Shown: in pieces, positions 1-13,189 of the stretch
Layout: every line of letters starts with the position of its first letter
How positions within the stretch are numbered: position 1 is the stretch's first letter
Assembly: GCA_039000515.1 (NCBI GenBank)
Contig: JBCFYV010009882.1
Span: forward strand, 106,286,821-106,350,820
Direction: 5' to 3'
Origin: Timema cristinae
Taxonomy: Eukaryota > Arthropoda > Insecta > Phasmatodea > Timematidae
DNA length: 64,000 bases
Made by a program: the position numbers and the translations under genes
Notes under the pieces: generated by a model
Seen by the model: only the letters and a program-made list of their open reading frames with translations
Told to the model about the DNA's origin: nothing
Databases searched by the model: none

Positions 1-786
1 TTATAACACTATTCATTAGCGCTTCGTGGAGAGTTGCCAGGGTAAGCAGAGCGCATTAAACCGTACCTGTGATTTCCCCAACTCTGTCCCTATTTGACCA
101 ATCGCACATAGGTTTTGCTCAGTATACTTCACATGGGAACGTGTTTCTGTTGATACCTGGGTGATTGGCTATTTAAAAATGTTTAGCTGTATGTCCTTAT
201 GGTGACGCTAGCTATATAGCTTCACATTACGAGACTTATTAGGATTACAAGAATAAAAATCCCTAAACATCTCTGTGAGAGACCTCGGGTTGAAACATTC
301 CTTTACTAATACTGTCCGTATGGAACCATAAATAGAATACTCTGTCAACAAAATCATTCATAGGAAAATATCCAGGTCATATATAGTTATATTTAAAAGT
401 CTAAGTTATTAGCTTGGATTATTGTAGTAAGAGTAGGCCTATATCAACCCATGACATAATTATGTGTTTTTAATACGTATTTAGTAATGTTATCCGTCCA
501 TTTAAAATAGTCAATACTAAGAAAACTTATTATTTAGCACGCACGTAAATATATTTCACTTTCAAATACGCCAGACCTTATATTGTGTACCAAACGAAAA
601 TAAACTATACTAAACTAATTTCACAATACGTTTTAGTAAGGTCCTATTGTATTGTACACTAAATCAAACACTTTACGTAGGATTAAAATTAACCTTATAA
701 GTATTAATTTAATTTTTGACTATGCCCGATATGAATAGTACACGTACACATACTAATAATGTAACTGTTTGTTTTTATTTTTTCAG
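1..786 (+). other. Intron / 5' flank of vrille
   Basis: This stretch is AT-rich and holds no ORF or repeat that I can recognise. It ends in a pyrimidine tract and a CAG at 784-786, a good 3' splice acceptor directly before the vrille coding exon. I therefore read it as intron sequence whose upstream exon(s) lie outside the window. No promoter motif could be supported. Confidence 0.55.
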
Positions 787-803
787 ATGTTCTAAGGCAT
801 CGA

Positions 804-2143
804 ATGATGGTGGCCGAGTTTGTGGCTAGGCAGAGCGGCTCGCCCATCAATGGTGAAACCCCCTTGCTCAACTCGAGCATGCCCGGTAGACATAGTGGAA
901 GCAACGGGAGCAGCAGTGCCGTGACTGGATACTGTGGCGATGACGGTGGAATGTTGATGGACATGTCTCAGCCAAATTCTCCCGATCAAGAAGACAACTA
1001 CCCTCCAGGATTCGATTTGGCAGGGCATCTCAAAAGGAAAGATCTCTTCTCTCAACGTAAACAACGCGAGTTTATTCCTGATAATAAAAAGGATGAAAGC
1101 TATTGGGATAGAAGACGAAGGAACAATGAAGCAGCAAAAAGATCTCGGGAAAAACGCCGCTTCAACGACATGATCTTGGAGACACGCGTGTGGAGCTGAG
1201 CAAGGAGAACCACGTCTTAAAAGCGCAACTGGCAGCCATCAAGGACAAGTTCGGGATTAGTGGAGAGAGCGTTGTCAGTGTAGAACAAGTCATGGCGACG
1301 CTTCCTACCAACGAACAAGTGCTTAGTATGACAAAGCGAGCTAAAATTACAGGTGGGCAGGCTCCTCCACCCCTCATGTATCCACCAATTCCTAGCCCTA
1401 TCCCCACCTCTGTGATCCACCAGCCAGTCCCGTCGGGGATCAATTCTCCATCTCCACAGCCTTTGCACCACTACCAACCACAAAACTCTGAAGAACAGAG
1501 TCACCACCACCTCCAGCAACACGAGGCCGGAAATTTCTCCGAACCGGATGTTTATCCTTACCCATACCCTCTCCCGCCCATTCACTCTCCTTCTTTTGAG
1601 CCTAGTAGCAATAGCGTTCTCAATCTTAGCCGCAGCAGAAGTCGAGCCCAGTCTCCATATGAGTTGTCCAGTGGGAGTGGAGATGAAAGCTCCGTCCCTG
1701 GGCCAATCCCCTTAATGACGAACCCTAGTAATGTCCCCGCCAACGTCAATGTTAGCAACGGCAACAGCCTCCCCCACAAGCTCCGTCACAAGTCTCATCT
1801 GGGTGATAAAGACGCTGCTACAGCACTTCTGTCGCTGCAGAACATCAAGCAGGAGCCTGGTCCACGTGCCAGTCCACCCTGGGATGCGGAGGGAAGCAGT
1901 GATGAGAGGGACTCTGGAATATCTTTGGGTGTTGAATGGTCTACCATCCCAGGACCTACATCCTCTGCCCAGCTACATCCTCGGCCTGTGTCGCTAGGCT
2001 CTGGAGAGGCCCTCGAGTGTGGGGACGATTCGCAGCTCAAGTCTGAACTCGCTCGCCTTGCCTCGGAAGTGGCGAACCTCAAGAGTATTCTTACCAGAAA
2101 TAAAAACAGCCCACCGGTGCCTCAATTGTCTCAAACTCAGTGA
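804..2143 (+). CDS. vri: Vrille, bZIP transcriptional repressor (NFIL3/E4BP4 type), last coding exon, one frame break
   Basis: Vrille is a nuclear bZIP repressor that binds D-box/VP-box sites, represses Clock in the insect circadian loop, and acts in growth and patterning. The NFIL3-type basic region is clear: [10 protein letters not shown], then a stretch with [13 protein letters not shown] at about residues 107-119. The ENHVLKAQL zipper follows. The C-terminal block is typical of vrille ([31 protein letters not shown]). The exon opens after the acceptor at 784-786, and the frame is open from there to the stop. ATG 804 is the first in-frame Met, but an upstream exon could add an N-terminus. 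The frame changes at about 1188-1192: one base is missing exactly where basic region meets zipper, and the downstream frame then stays open for over 310 codons to TGA. With the base counted, the product is about 446 aa. Both halves look under coding constraint, so I favour sequence error over a pseudogene. Confidence 0.92.
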
Positions 2144-3290
2144 ATATTTAGATATTCAAGGTTTCCCAGGCCCGTCAGATTTGGTCTCTCTAATGGCCTT
2201 ACTTGGGTGGAAATTTGTGGAGAGATTCCATCAGTGTACTTAGTATTCTCACAATCTGCTCACATCTGGCCTAGGCTAGGTGCAACAAAATTCTGGATGC
2301 TGCCAGAAGTCCTAAAGACTTGCGACAATGCCCTTTGTTTATTTATTATAATTAATATATATTTAAATATTTTATGTAGCTTTAATGTAATCGTTAAATT
2401 TTGTGATAAGACTATTAAGCGTATGTAAAATATATTTTATGAAGCTTTTAAAATGTTATTTATGTGATAAAACTATTGATCAGACGAAGAAGACAACACT
2501 GAATTGTTTCCCTTCCCTCTGTACAAATGATCGTTTGTTCTATCTCGTGCTGTGAATCCGGCCAAACTCGCTCCGTTCTGTGGCGTGTCCGTCCTTCATT
2601 AGACTTAGTAAACTTTCTCTTAGCTCCATCTAGCTAAGGACTAGCTTATTTGGGTGTGGGTGCAATATGCTCTCTAGTGCGTCCAGCTGCTCAAATATTC
2701 TTTATTTATATTGTACACTATATTATTCAAATGTAATTTATGGTAAAAATGTGTTTTTTTAATTCCCTATACAAGATCTTGAAATATCTATGCACAAAAC
2801 AACCAGTGGTGACTACTATATGTTACCCCATTTAGCAAATATATTTTATTATGTTAGCAAATATGTTGCCCCACTTTTATATCCACTAGATCATAAAGCA
2901 AAGAATGTGTGTAAAGCAATCTGCAATGGTTTTAAATTAATAATAAACTCGACTCATTAGTTTCAATAGTATGTAGCACAACTGGTTGTGATGTCAGCAC
3001 AGGTTTATATTCACGATGTGGAACAACAGCATTTCTCTTCTTGAGTTCAAAGTGAACCCAATTGATCTATTTTATGTCGCTCTATCCCACATGGATGAGG
3101 ATATAGGTCCATGTAGAAGTTCAACAAAATGTAAACAAATTATACACACGTCCATCGAAAAGGTGTTGTATGGACAACTACATGTTTGGCCTAAATTTGT
3201 GCTTTACTGATGTATTGCAAATTTTTCACCAATTTGTATTAATTTGGATTTTACTAGTGTGAAAATAAAAAATGATTTTGACATGTGATT
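2144..3290 (+). other. vri: vrille 3'UTR
   Basis: This AT-rich non-coding stretch follows the vrille stop codon. It contains several ATTTA/TTATTTAT motifs (about 2336, 2455, 2700), which resemble the AU-rich instability elements expected on a short-lived clock mRNA. Candidate AATAAA poly(A) signals lie at 2942-2947 and 3264-3269. Which of them is used cannot be decided from sequence. Confidence 0.55.
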
Positions 3291-6200
3291 GTTTTATTTG
3301 ATAATACTAATGTATTTACAGTTCCATACTCATAAATTGATCAAAGGTATATCAAATTATATTATATACGTATAAAAGGAGAACTCTAAAGCCATTTTAG
3401 GAAACTTCGTGTATATTTAAATTAACATTTAACTTAATTTCTTTAAGGGGGGACTGTACCATTCGTTTACCCTGAAGGAGTATAGCAAACTTAGCTTGCT
3501 TGATTCGACTATGGTGTAGCTTGTAAGATAAAGCCATAGTGTTGTCTGTCAGGGTAAGACAACACGGTAAATGGAGTATACATACTAGTTTGTGTTCTAG
3601 ATCAAACTAAAAGTGTGCCATATTTCATTTTGCTATGATATTTACAACTGAATCAGTAAAAATAGGTTAGCGGTACTCTTGAGTGAGTAGCAAGAGTTGG
3701 GTCCGATCTCACAGTAATAAAAAGGTGACATTCCTTTATCAGCCCAGTTAAGTCATCGTTATATCTTTACTGGTAGAGCATTGTTTCGTTAATCAAATGA
3801 CCTAACGATAAATGATTAATTCTCAAGGATATATTTCTAGTTATGAGTAGAACAACTGTTAACAAAGTGTGTAGATTCCTTTGAATAAAAAGCACTGCAT
3901 TCTATAAAGAGTTTATTGAGGACCTTTAAGTACCAAATAATAACACAAAATGGCGAAATATCAGTCGGGTTGGGTTCCTAATAAATATAAACCAATAGTT
4001 ACACGTAGCCTCGCAGAAAGATTCTAGATTTTTGTGAACAGTTTCACAAGTTGAAGAAACAAATGACACCAAGTGATGTCCCAGAGCGATGTGGATTGGA
4101 TGACTCCAAGATCGGAAAAGACAAATGGTATTCTCGCTTATCTCCAACTTTGTTAAATATAAGTGTGGGTAGAGCTACGATTATAGGGACAAATTTAATG
4201 TTCGAGAAATGTGTAGAAAACTTTACAATCTCATGGATTTTTTTTATAGCTGATGGTTAGGTATCGATGGTTAGGTCACAGACAAGTAAATAATATATAC
4301 ATAGCCTTACAGGAGTGCTGCACTCCATGAGCAGTTTAAGCCCTTGGGCACTGGGGAGTGCTAGTAGCAGTCCTCAGTAATAACAGCACTTCCAAGTGAA
4401 GCAACCCACTTTCAAAATGTTCAATGTAAATAGGCCTACTACATACAAGCTGGCGAATAAGTTTCCAAGGTTGGTGGTACGAGCCCAATAGTTCTGGTAG
4501 CATCAATCTCCCTCCCCACGCCAAGTCGCCCACTTTCAGTGAACAAACTTTGTCAGAAAAGTAAGAGGCTCAACAATAAGTATACAAGCCACGATGTTTT
4601 AAAAACAAACTTCTGTGAAAGATAGCTTTACAATGAAGAAAGGACTTTCCGTGCTGGTGTGCGCCCCTGATAGCTTTTAAACTAATATCAATCACCCACA
4701 CCAGGGACCAGCGAACTAAACGTCATTCTAATTCAAGTCTAAATTGCAGGTGTTGGAAAGTTCAAAGTTTTAATCCCCGCTAGATGTAATTAAGGTACTA
4801 AACATCCCCCCTCCCACTATATCTTGATGGAAATGAGGGCACATTTCTTCTAAATTCTACCTTCTTCATCCTTACTCTAAAGGTGTTATTAAATTAAGAT
4901 TATCCGGACGGGTAGTAAGAAACTGTGCAAAATATTAAACTAAACTCAAGAAAACTTATAATAAATAAAGGGCCTCAAAAGGAAATTCATGGTTTTGTAT
5001 TTAACGCTATCCCAGCCCACCATGTCAAGGAACAATGACCAAAGTTTTGAAAACAAACCATATTTGGCGCTAGAAGAGAAAAAGGCGTTTTGACAAGCTA
5101 GCACACCTTTAACAAGTATCAGTGGACACGCGGATAACTGTTGTAATCATCTAGTCTAGTTTGTTGGCGATGGATAGGTAAGGGTTAGAAACAGTGATTA
5201 CCATATTAAGGGTGTTTTTACCTAAATGGTTCGCCACCTTTTACTCAAGCAATATCATTTTGATCTAAAACCAATTTAGACCAGATTTGGAAAACTCTTC
5301 CAGGATATCTACGATTCACAATCTCAAACTGGTGGAATTTGAAGGTCAAAATATAAGAAAATGCACCGACATGACATTAACGGCCAACAGGCTGGATTAT
5401 AGAAGTAGCAGATGCATCCAATTTTATTAGCGTGTAGCTAAACTTGATTAGGTTGGTTATTGAATAAAAGTGGACTTTATAACTTTTAACATTAATACAA
5501 AATTAATATTACGTTTTAACTGTTTCCACACACCTCATCTATAGTTGTCAATTTCAGTAGCCAGACAACTAAAGCTATCAGTCTTGCACTTATTTGGAAA
5601 CCAGAAATTATACCCTTAGTAGAACATATTCTCTTAATGCATAGGGAACTGCTTTAGAACAAATTTTAAAAACAGAATCCGCGTTACAATAATTAAAAAA
5701 AATTGTTTGTCAATTTTGTCTTATTTATTTGTCCTCTATAAGTGAGAAAAAAACATCTACTGTATCTTAATACACGTCTGGACTAAGCGCAGTTTTGCAA
5801 CGTTATCAGAGTATGGATAAGGAGGGTACAATGATAGAAAATGTAGCCACATTTGTGTGGAGGGAAATTAACCCTTTATAAAATAAAACTGAGTGCATCT
5901 GTCTGGGACTCGAACTCTAACCTCCCAGTCATCGTTAAATCAGAGAGATGATCTTGACATACAGCCCGCGTTATCACTCAGTCGGGTTCGTAATAGCTAA
6001 ATAGTTGTATATTTGTTAAAGTTTCTATATTCCCAATTTTCATAGATGCACTATCCTCAAAATGGCATTTAAAACATTTCAAATTATATTAAACCTCCTT
6101 GAAAGATATCCAACGATAAAAAGAATTATTTTTTATTGGTCAGACACTAAATGTATATCGTGACAATATTCCTCCTCAATAAACTAACTAACCATATTTT

Positions 6201-9200
6201 GATTGTTAATATCTTTATAACTATGTGACTAATTACTATCACATCATAGGGTCGTGAAAGATAGTTTAGTCAAGGTCTAATGTGCTCACAATGTCTGTTT
6301 ATAGCACCATGGCAATCACATTTTATAGAGTCTCACATTTATTCTTTTAAAGTAGGATAGTTCTAAACGTTTGGTAACAAGTTTGCTCTACTGAGGGTTG
6401 TTTTTCCTCCCACACAAATGCGGGTATATTTTCTCGAAAATACTTCCTTCCTCATCCCTACACCATCATAGTGACCTATCACATATGTGTATAACTTGAA
6501 CAGGTATCGAATACACTTTCACTCTCTTTTATCATAAAATAGAGACATTAACTAAATATTCGTAAAATTTGTGAAACGTAATAACATAAACATTGTTGCA
6601 CAAACACGTAAAATAAAATTAATATAAGTAATCTTATTATATTTGAAATTATTTTGGATGAAGACGCCATTGTTCCAGACCTAGACACAAACATGAGAAG
6701 AGATAACTTCCAATAAGGAGAAAAACAAGTGCGTCGAAAGCAACTTCGAAAACTTTGTCCTATTTAGTTAACTGCGTTTGTTTGCAATTTATTATTTGTG
6801 AATTTGTACACTCATAAGCATAACTTACAAACAGGAAAAAGAAATCTTTTAATTTCAATTTAACAATTAGATTATGCTAAGTAAGTTTAAATAATTGATT
6901 AAATTCAGTTTAGCTACGTTAAGTTTAATATTCTCTATTGGTTTGAAGTTTGGGAAAGCTGGTTAAGCTCGATAAATTTTTGTATGATTCCTATATTATT
7001 ATTTATAAGGCTTGTTTTATCTCTCCAAGTCTTCTAGCCACTAATGGGTCAGAGGTAGTGAAAGTAGAGTTTGTAGGAAAGATACCTTCATTTTCATGAA
7101 GAAAGAGTAGAAAACTATGTAGGAAAAAAACTCTCAATACATCAGCTGGGATCAATTCACCAGAAAACCCGAATAGACGAGCCTCACATTTAGTCCTCGT
7201 GACCACTTGCTCACTAGCGCGGGTTCAAAACTTGTTTAGAAATAGGCCATGTCTTGAGTGCGGCTTAAGTTCAGCTAAGGTAACTAAAGTTTGATAAAGT
7301 GCAGACACATTAAGTTTGTTTTTGTTGATTAAAATACGTGTTTAAGCTTTACTAACTTTTAAGGAACTAAATTTTCCAAATTTTTACTATTTTTTTTTCA
7401 AACCGGTTATGAAGCATTTTCTTCAAATTAATGTTATTCCCCCCATTATTTCCAGGGTAGATAGTCGATATTTGTCTGTGCAGGTACGTGAGTCCATCCT
7501 AAATATTGTCAAGTGGGGTAGCTTTGAATGACAAGAGATGGATCGAGTCGATTATTCTGTACCTTTGTTCAGTAAATTCTTTCCCTAGGAACCGGAACCT
7601 GTATAGAATTTGGTTTTTAGGTAACATCTCCTCCCCTCCCCCCCAGTTTTGGGGTCACCATGAGAATGTTTTGGACACCAAGTATTCCTGGATCCCTTTG
7701 GTTTAAGGTCTATCGACCTTGAAAATTTCGGCTTCTTAGGTCTTCCGGATTTTTAGATTTTTTCATCTGGAAGGAGAAACCAACTGGTTATTATGATAGT
7801 GGATTATTTTTTAAATTAAACGGAAAAAATATCGATAATTCGGCTCCGTTAGGTTCAATCCAATGATCTCTATACTATACTGGATGTATATAAACATAAC
7901 CCTTGCAAAGAGCATAAGTGTGACGCTCAAGTTTGTCGTCTGCTTTATTGTGTGTGTGTGTGTGTGTGTGTGTTTGAGTGGGGGGTAAGGAGGGGGCGGC
8001 GAGATATAACGGTTTCTTTGAATGTTCTTGTGCGAAAACACGTCTCTGATGAATAAAAGTGTTATGGTTTGAACATAGTGAAGTATTATACAACACTTGG
8101 CTGAATAAACATTTACATTAAAATATATACAATTAAGTTTTACAGGTACAAATACGAATGCAAAATTTTATTTACCTATTTAAATATGTAGCTATCATCC
8201 ATGTTGTTTACATTCTGCTAAGACTACACTATATTTAAAGTTGTCTATTAGCTTATATATAATACTAACTTTTTTTAAGTTGACTCATATCTTGTATATT
8301 GCTTTCAGAAACCATATTATGTTGAGAGTTCGATAACTATCCTTCAGAAATCATCGTATATATTTGCCTACATCAACTTATTTAAAGAAAAAACTCACGA
8401 GCTTAGAACTTTGTTATGTTCTTAAAACATTTTATTAACACATTTATTTTATTTAACTAATCCCACATTGTTGTATCACATATATTCAATAAAATTAGTG
8501 AACGATGTCAAAATACCTCATTGTCTTGTATGTGTGAAAGAGAGAAGGAGATACACGAAAGGTTTTTTTTTTCTCCTACACAAAGGTGTGAAGAAGACAG
8601 CTCGAAAATTTCAGCCACATATGTGCATCCAGTTATACTATAGAGATCAATGGTTCAGTCCCGTGGTGTATAGTGTTTCAGCCTTCTAGGTCATCTAGGG
8701 GCTTTTGGAGGGTATGGAGAGATATTAGGAATGTATATATAGAGAAAGATATTTTCCTTTGAGAGTTCTATCGTCTATCTTAGTTAAAAAATAAATAAAA
8801 AACTGTGAAAAAGCATTTTATTTAAATGACAGATACCTAGAATTTAATCCTATGTTTTAGAATCTGGACATTAACGCTAGTAGTTACTTATAATAAAAAA
8901 AGGGCAGTTTTCATAATTATAATAAGAGACAATTCTATCTTTTAAATTTTATATTCTTTTTATGTCTTTTAGAAACTAAAACAATTTGGTGCTATTTATT
9001 TTTCATACGTTTGTTTCCCTTTGTATTCAAATAGACCTTATCCCACGTCGTCTTACATGTTATTTAGCCACTTTTAACAACAAACTATCATAATCAAAAC
9101 TTTTAGATCAATCGATATTTTACCATTTTACCTGTATTGATTGACTCTCTAAATGTAAAATGACTTGTTTAATTATTTATTTGATGTGATTATTTTACCT

Positions 9201-9570
9201 AAGGTTTAGTTGGCATGCCAGCTAATACCGGCATTCAAAAGGTACACACTAATATAAACAAAGTTATTTATATTTAATGTTGTCAATATATTCTAAATTA
9301 GATCGATTGAAGGTGCACTATGTTGGTCTAACATAAAACTAGGCTATATCTCAAAAACCACCTTTTTAATTACTATTTTTTTTCCAGCTAAAATCACAAA
9401 ATTATAGCACATAGCATTACACCCACAAAAATGTGGAAAATCCATTGATAGGTACTAAATTCAGGATTATTAAAAAATCTTTGTTATAATGAACAATTCA
9501 AAATCAAACTCAACTAATTGACACAGTGACAAATATTGTTGAAAAATCTGTAAAATTGCATGCCCTAAGC
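3291..9570. other. Intergenic DNA with degraded SINE fragments
   Basis: No gene is supported here. The stretch is AT-rich. It contains degraded pieces of SINE family 2, recognisable by their conserved tail ('cttcctcatcc', 'gtataacttgaacagg', 'gggtagtaag'). They lie at about 4795-4925 (+), 5815-5990 (-), 6395-6520 (+) and, weakly, 7015-7215 (-). The remainder shows nothing I can identify. Confidence 0.5.
7949..7973. repeat. (TG)n microsatellite
   Basis: An uninterrupted TG dinucleotide run of about 12 units in non-coding DNA. The short Pro/Thr-rich ORFs on the other strand here are products of the repeat. Confidence 0.9.
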
Positions 9571-9579
9571 TTTACGTAG

Positions 9580-9832
9580 GTCAGACTTCTGTGCTGGCGG
9601 CCGGGGTTCAATCCTCGGTCCCGGCACAAATTTATCTGATATCCAAACCCTTCCTTCACCTCTGACAAGACATCTTGTGAATGTGTGGAATGCCAGGCCT
9701 CCACCGTGGTTCGGATCCCACGTTAAACTGTAGGTCCTTCATTTCATCTCACAATCACCCTACCATTACACATTAGTAAGTGCGTATAACCCGAACGGGT
9801 AGTAAGACGCGGTGCTAATAATAATAATTTAC
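9580..9832 (+). mobile_element. SINE family 1 copy (5'-truncated)
   Basis: This copy begins inside the tRNA-like head, with its B-box-like 'ggttcaatcc'. It continues through the family body ('ccaccgtggttcgga', 'cacgttaaactgtaggtcc', 'ataacccgaacgggtagtaa') and ends in a (TAA)n tail. The same order recurs at 31436, 41863 and elsewhere. It is a non-autonomous Pol III retroposon. Confidence 0.85.
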
Positions 9833-9962
9833 GTAGGTATATTATAAAGCCGATCAATGTGCATTAATTTTCTAAAGTGACTTCACTTTGCTCCATTTCA
9901 CAACAAATTAGTTTTTTGGAAATGGTTACTCAACTCAACTCAGCTCAAACTGGGCCCGGAGA

Positions 9963-9974
9963 GGGGGGGGGGGG
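9963..9974. repeat. Poly-G tract of 12
   Basis: A run of 12 G residues just 3' of a GC-rich patch ('gggcccgga'). The next 650 bases hold nothing identifiable. Homopolymers like this are prone to miscounting in assemblies. Confidence 0.8.
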
Positions 9975-11087
9975 TAAAATCCGAGCCCCCCTCCTCCTAT
10001 AATATTCAACTTCAATGTTGGTGAAACCTTATTTGTCCATGGGGCCGATAGAAAAAAAAGAAGTTTTTGAGGGGCCTGGGTTACTCCGTCAAATGTCATG
10101 AAAATACTTACAGTATTCTACATCTGGACATTTTTTGAAAATTAGACTCTAGAAGCTATTTGGAATGGTTTTGCCTGGAAAATCTTTGAAAATTAAATGT
10201 CTCTTGAAGCTATTACAGTGAACCTATTCCGAAAAATTTTGAAAAACTGTAGGGCTCTCAGAAGTTGTTTTGAATACTCTACCTCTGTCATTTCTAATGG
10301 TTGGATGCTTACTGAACACTAAAATGCTACCCTCAGGATGAAGTATTTAAATTGAACTTTATTTACTGCCCAACTCTCTTTGTATGCCAAATTTAGTTCC
10401 ATTAGGTACCAAAATATTAGACTCAATTTCCAAACACTTTGAAATAATGGACAAGACTAGACCAAACTAATTATATAATCGTCACAAATGCCTGAAAGTT
10501 CTTTGACAGGGAACCCCCTCTGGTGGGCTGGGCATCTACTGCACATAGGTGTTTTATTGCTTGTCATTCACATTTTATTTTCAATTTTTTTCCTCTTCTA
10601 CATTTATTTAAAACTTGTGAATCTGGATCTTGGGCTCGGGCCCGGTACCGGTACCATATTACCAATAATTCCCCCACCCCCTCGTGGTGAGCCAGAATGC
10701 ATGTATAGCAACTTCAAGTTAGCAGAGTCAGCGAAGTATAACGAAGTAATGGCTGTGTTTGATAAACATTGTATGCCGCAGAAGACTACAGTGTATGAAA
10801 GGGATATGGCAAAAGGACAGGAAATGGTTTGATTCATTTTCAACAGAGTTGAAGAGACAGGCAGCGCTAGCTCAGTATAGTGATCAAACTGACAACTTAT
10901 TTTGAGATCTTATTGTGTTTAGTGTTGGTAATAAAAAGTTAGTTGAAAGTATGTTAACCTCACAAAAGGCCGAAGAATTTTCACGTGCAGTAGAGATTAC
11001 CCAAAAGCAGACAGAAGAAATTCATGGTGAAAGCAAGCGACATGCTGTAGCTTTTAAAGCAGTCAAAGAACTAATTTTTGGAACCAT

Positions 11088-11236
11088 ATATTATTATTAT
11101 CTTACTACCTATTTGGGCTATATGCACTTACGCTAATGTGTAATGGTAGGGTGATTGTGAGATGAAATGGAGGACCTACAGTTTAACGTGGAATCCGAAC
11201 CACGGTGGAGGCCTGGCATTCCCCACATTCACAGGA
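11088..11236 (-). mobile_element. SINE family 1 fragment, reverse orientation
   Basis: Reverse complement of the family 1 tail and body. It starts at an ATT-repeat (the tail), then 'cttactacctatttgggc', 'gtagggtgattgtgag', 'cctacagtttaacgtgg' and 'ccacggtggaggcc'. The tRNA-like head is missing. It is inserted in the decayed gypsy remnant, so it is younger than that element. Confidence 0.8.
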
Positions 11237-12717
11237 ACCATATAACCAACCAACCAACCAACAAGCAGTGGGGGCATAGTCAAGATATCCTGTAAGTTGT
11301 CAAGCAGGCGATGTGTCCTATCTCTCTGAGCTATCGAAAGCAGGGAAGGTAGTAATGAATCTAAATAACAATCCAGATAAGTGCGGCCGCCACCGGGCCT
11401 ATCGAAAGTGGCCCGCTTACTCCCTGTAGTGATTATTTTAATGGCCGCAATCATTTTTAGAAATGTTGTGGGAGATGTATTTTAAATAGTGTCGTGCTGG
11501 ACAGCCCTCGGATGAACACCAGGCAGGGTATGTTAGTTTTTGGTATAAAAATGTTGAAGTTATAGCGAAAGTTGATACAGGTGCTGAGAAAACTTATCAG
11601 CTTGAGTAGACATACTGTAAATTAGTTTAATCCAGTTTCGACTAGGACTCTATTGGTACCTTATGGAACTAATTCTCTTTTAAATCATGTCATTAGACAT
11701 TGAATGTACAGTAGGTCTGCAGGCTTCTTCACAACTAAAGTTGATTAAAAGGACTTTTTCTGTGAGCGCCCGCTTCTTGAGGCGCCTAGTGATGTTTATA
11801 CAGACCTCGGAAAAGTACCTGCTAGAGTGAAAGTATATTTGGATCCAACAGTTAAGCCAGTTGTAGAGAAGTAACTCAATTTTCCCCGAAAAGGGATCAG
11901 GATCGATAAATTGAAGAGTGTTCTGTTTGCGCTAGAAAAGAATAGTACAGTATTATAGTTTAAGTTGACTTTCCAACGGATTGGGTGTCTAATTTGACTG
12001 CGCTATGAAAACCAAGTGGCGAGATTAAGTTATGTTTGGACCCAAAAAACCTAAATATGTAGCTAACACCCTCAATTTTTAATTCCTACTATTGAGGGTA
12101 CAACTTCTCCCTATTTTGATGTCATGATTATATTATATCTGTTGAAAATTAGGAATCTTATGACAACGTTTTAATCAAAGATTTAAAGAAGGCAATAACA
12201 TATGTAATAAAGTTTAATAATGACAAACTGAGCTACGAATGTCAACTCTATGAGGTTTTATAATTAGTTGTGAGTGCTTGCAGCCTGATCTAAACCAAAT
12301 AAGGGCCGTTAATCATCATCAAATAAGGATAGGCCAATGGATAAGAAAGCTTCGTTAAGATTCTTAGGAATGGCAAAATATTGATCAGAATTTATTGCCG
12401 TATTCTCGAACTGTACTGATAGCTCTAAAGGTGGATTGGCTTTTGTATTGTTGCAGGATGGACATTGTTTAGCGTAGTCACTCAGAACACTCACAGAAGC
12501 AGATCTAAGATACTCACAAATAGAAAAGTATTTTTTTGGCTCTGGCTATATCTTTGGGAAATGTAATAATTACACTTATGGGAGTCCCTACAGAGTCTTC
12601 TAGAGACGGTTATGAATAAGTTGTCACCGAGGTTACAGCAGTTAATGCTAAGATTTCTTAAATAAATAACCATATTATTCCTTTTCTACCAGCTGGCCAG
12701 ATTTGTCATAGATCTTA

Positions 12718-12815
12718 TGCCTAGTAATCTAATTCAAGACTAGGACAGGCACAACATCCAGTCCTCAACCATTAGTTTATCACTGTGGAAGGATAAACGC
12801 ACATGTTAGGTCTGG
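12718..12815 (-). mobile_element. SINE family 3 fragment, reverse orientation
   Basis: Matches in reverse the 3' part of the full family 3 copy at 13453-13670: 'ctaattcaagactaggaca', 'caacatccagtcc' and 'aaggataaacgcacatg'. It interrupts the decayed gypsy remnant just before its C-terminal tail. Confidence 0.7.
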
Positions 12816-13155
12816 AGAATTGTCCTCTACAAGTACAACAATGGTAACTAGAAGTGGCCGGGAGGTAAGGCCACCAAAATATCTTGAGGATTTTGTGCGT
12901 CTGTGATGAGAGATGTGTATTGTGGGGTCACATCAATGTTCAGAGCCTCTGGGAGGAGGTGTCACATGTGTTTAGACAATGTTCATGTGTGTAGGATAGT
13001 AATTTATTGTTACGTTGGCAATATGTCATCAGGTGATCAGGGCAGTCACATGACAAATCTCTAATATGCTTGGCACTTGATAACTATTTTGTAACTGGTA
13101 ATATTCTTGATGTTTGACCAATCTTTAACAGAGTCATAAGTTCAGCAAGCCAGTG

Positions 13156-13188
<33 letters not shown>
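13156..13188. repeat. (TTA)n microsatellite
   Basis: Eleven uninterrupted ATT/TTA units in non-coding DNA. It is a simple repeat and is not attached to a recognisable SINE tail. Confidence 0.9.

Positions 13189-13189
<1 letters not shown>

Larger units (their letters stand above)
10640..12906 (+). pseudogene. Decayed Ty3/gypsy retrotransposon (gag, protease, RT, RNase H and C-terminal tail remnants)
   Basis: Broken coding signal runs in the order of a Ty3/gypsy polyprotein. A gag-like helical segment spans about 10690-11080. A protease trace (VDTGAE) lies near 11570. An RT-type segment (KLCLDPK) lies near 12030, and FLGMAKY near 12360. An RNase H-like stretch (TDSSKGGLAFVLLQDG) lies at about 12415-12465, followed by YSQIEK. 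A C-terminal tail with TRSGREVRPP lies at about 12845-12905. Frames change repeatedly and stops are frequent, so it is long dead. SINE copies sit inside it at 11088 and 12718. No LTR pair was identified. The AT-rich DNA to about 13150 may be LTR remnant. It is unrelated in age to the intact element at 16994-28697. Confidence 0.75.

Noticed and set aside
1217..1585. Minus-strand ORFs (122, 93, 95 codons) over vrille
   Set aside because: Shadows of vrille's Pro/Ser/His-rich coding sequence; no domain.
1190..2143. Separate 317-codon gene downstream of the bZIP basic region
   Set aside because: It is the zipper and C-terminus of vrille, displaced by a one-base frame break.
3430..3600. Possible imperfect hairpin around 'accattcgtttaccctga' and 'tcagggtaagacaacacgg'
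   Set aside because: Pairing is patchy and needs large bulges. I could not support a structured element or repeat.
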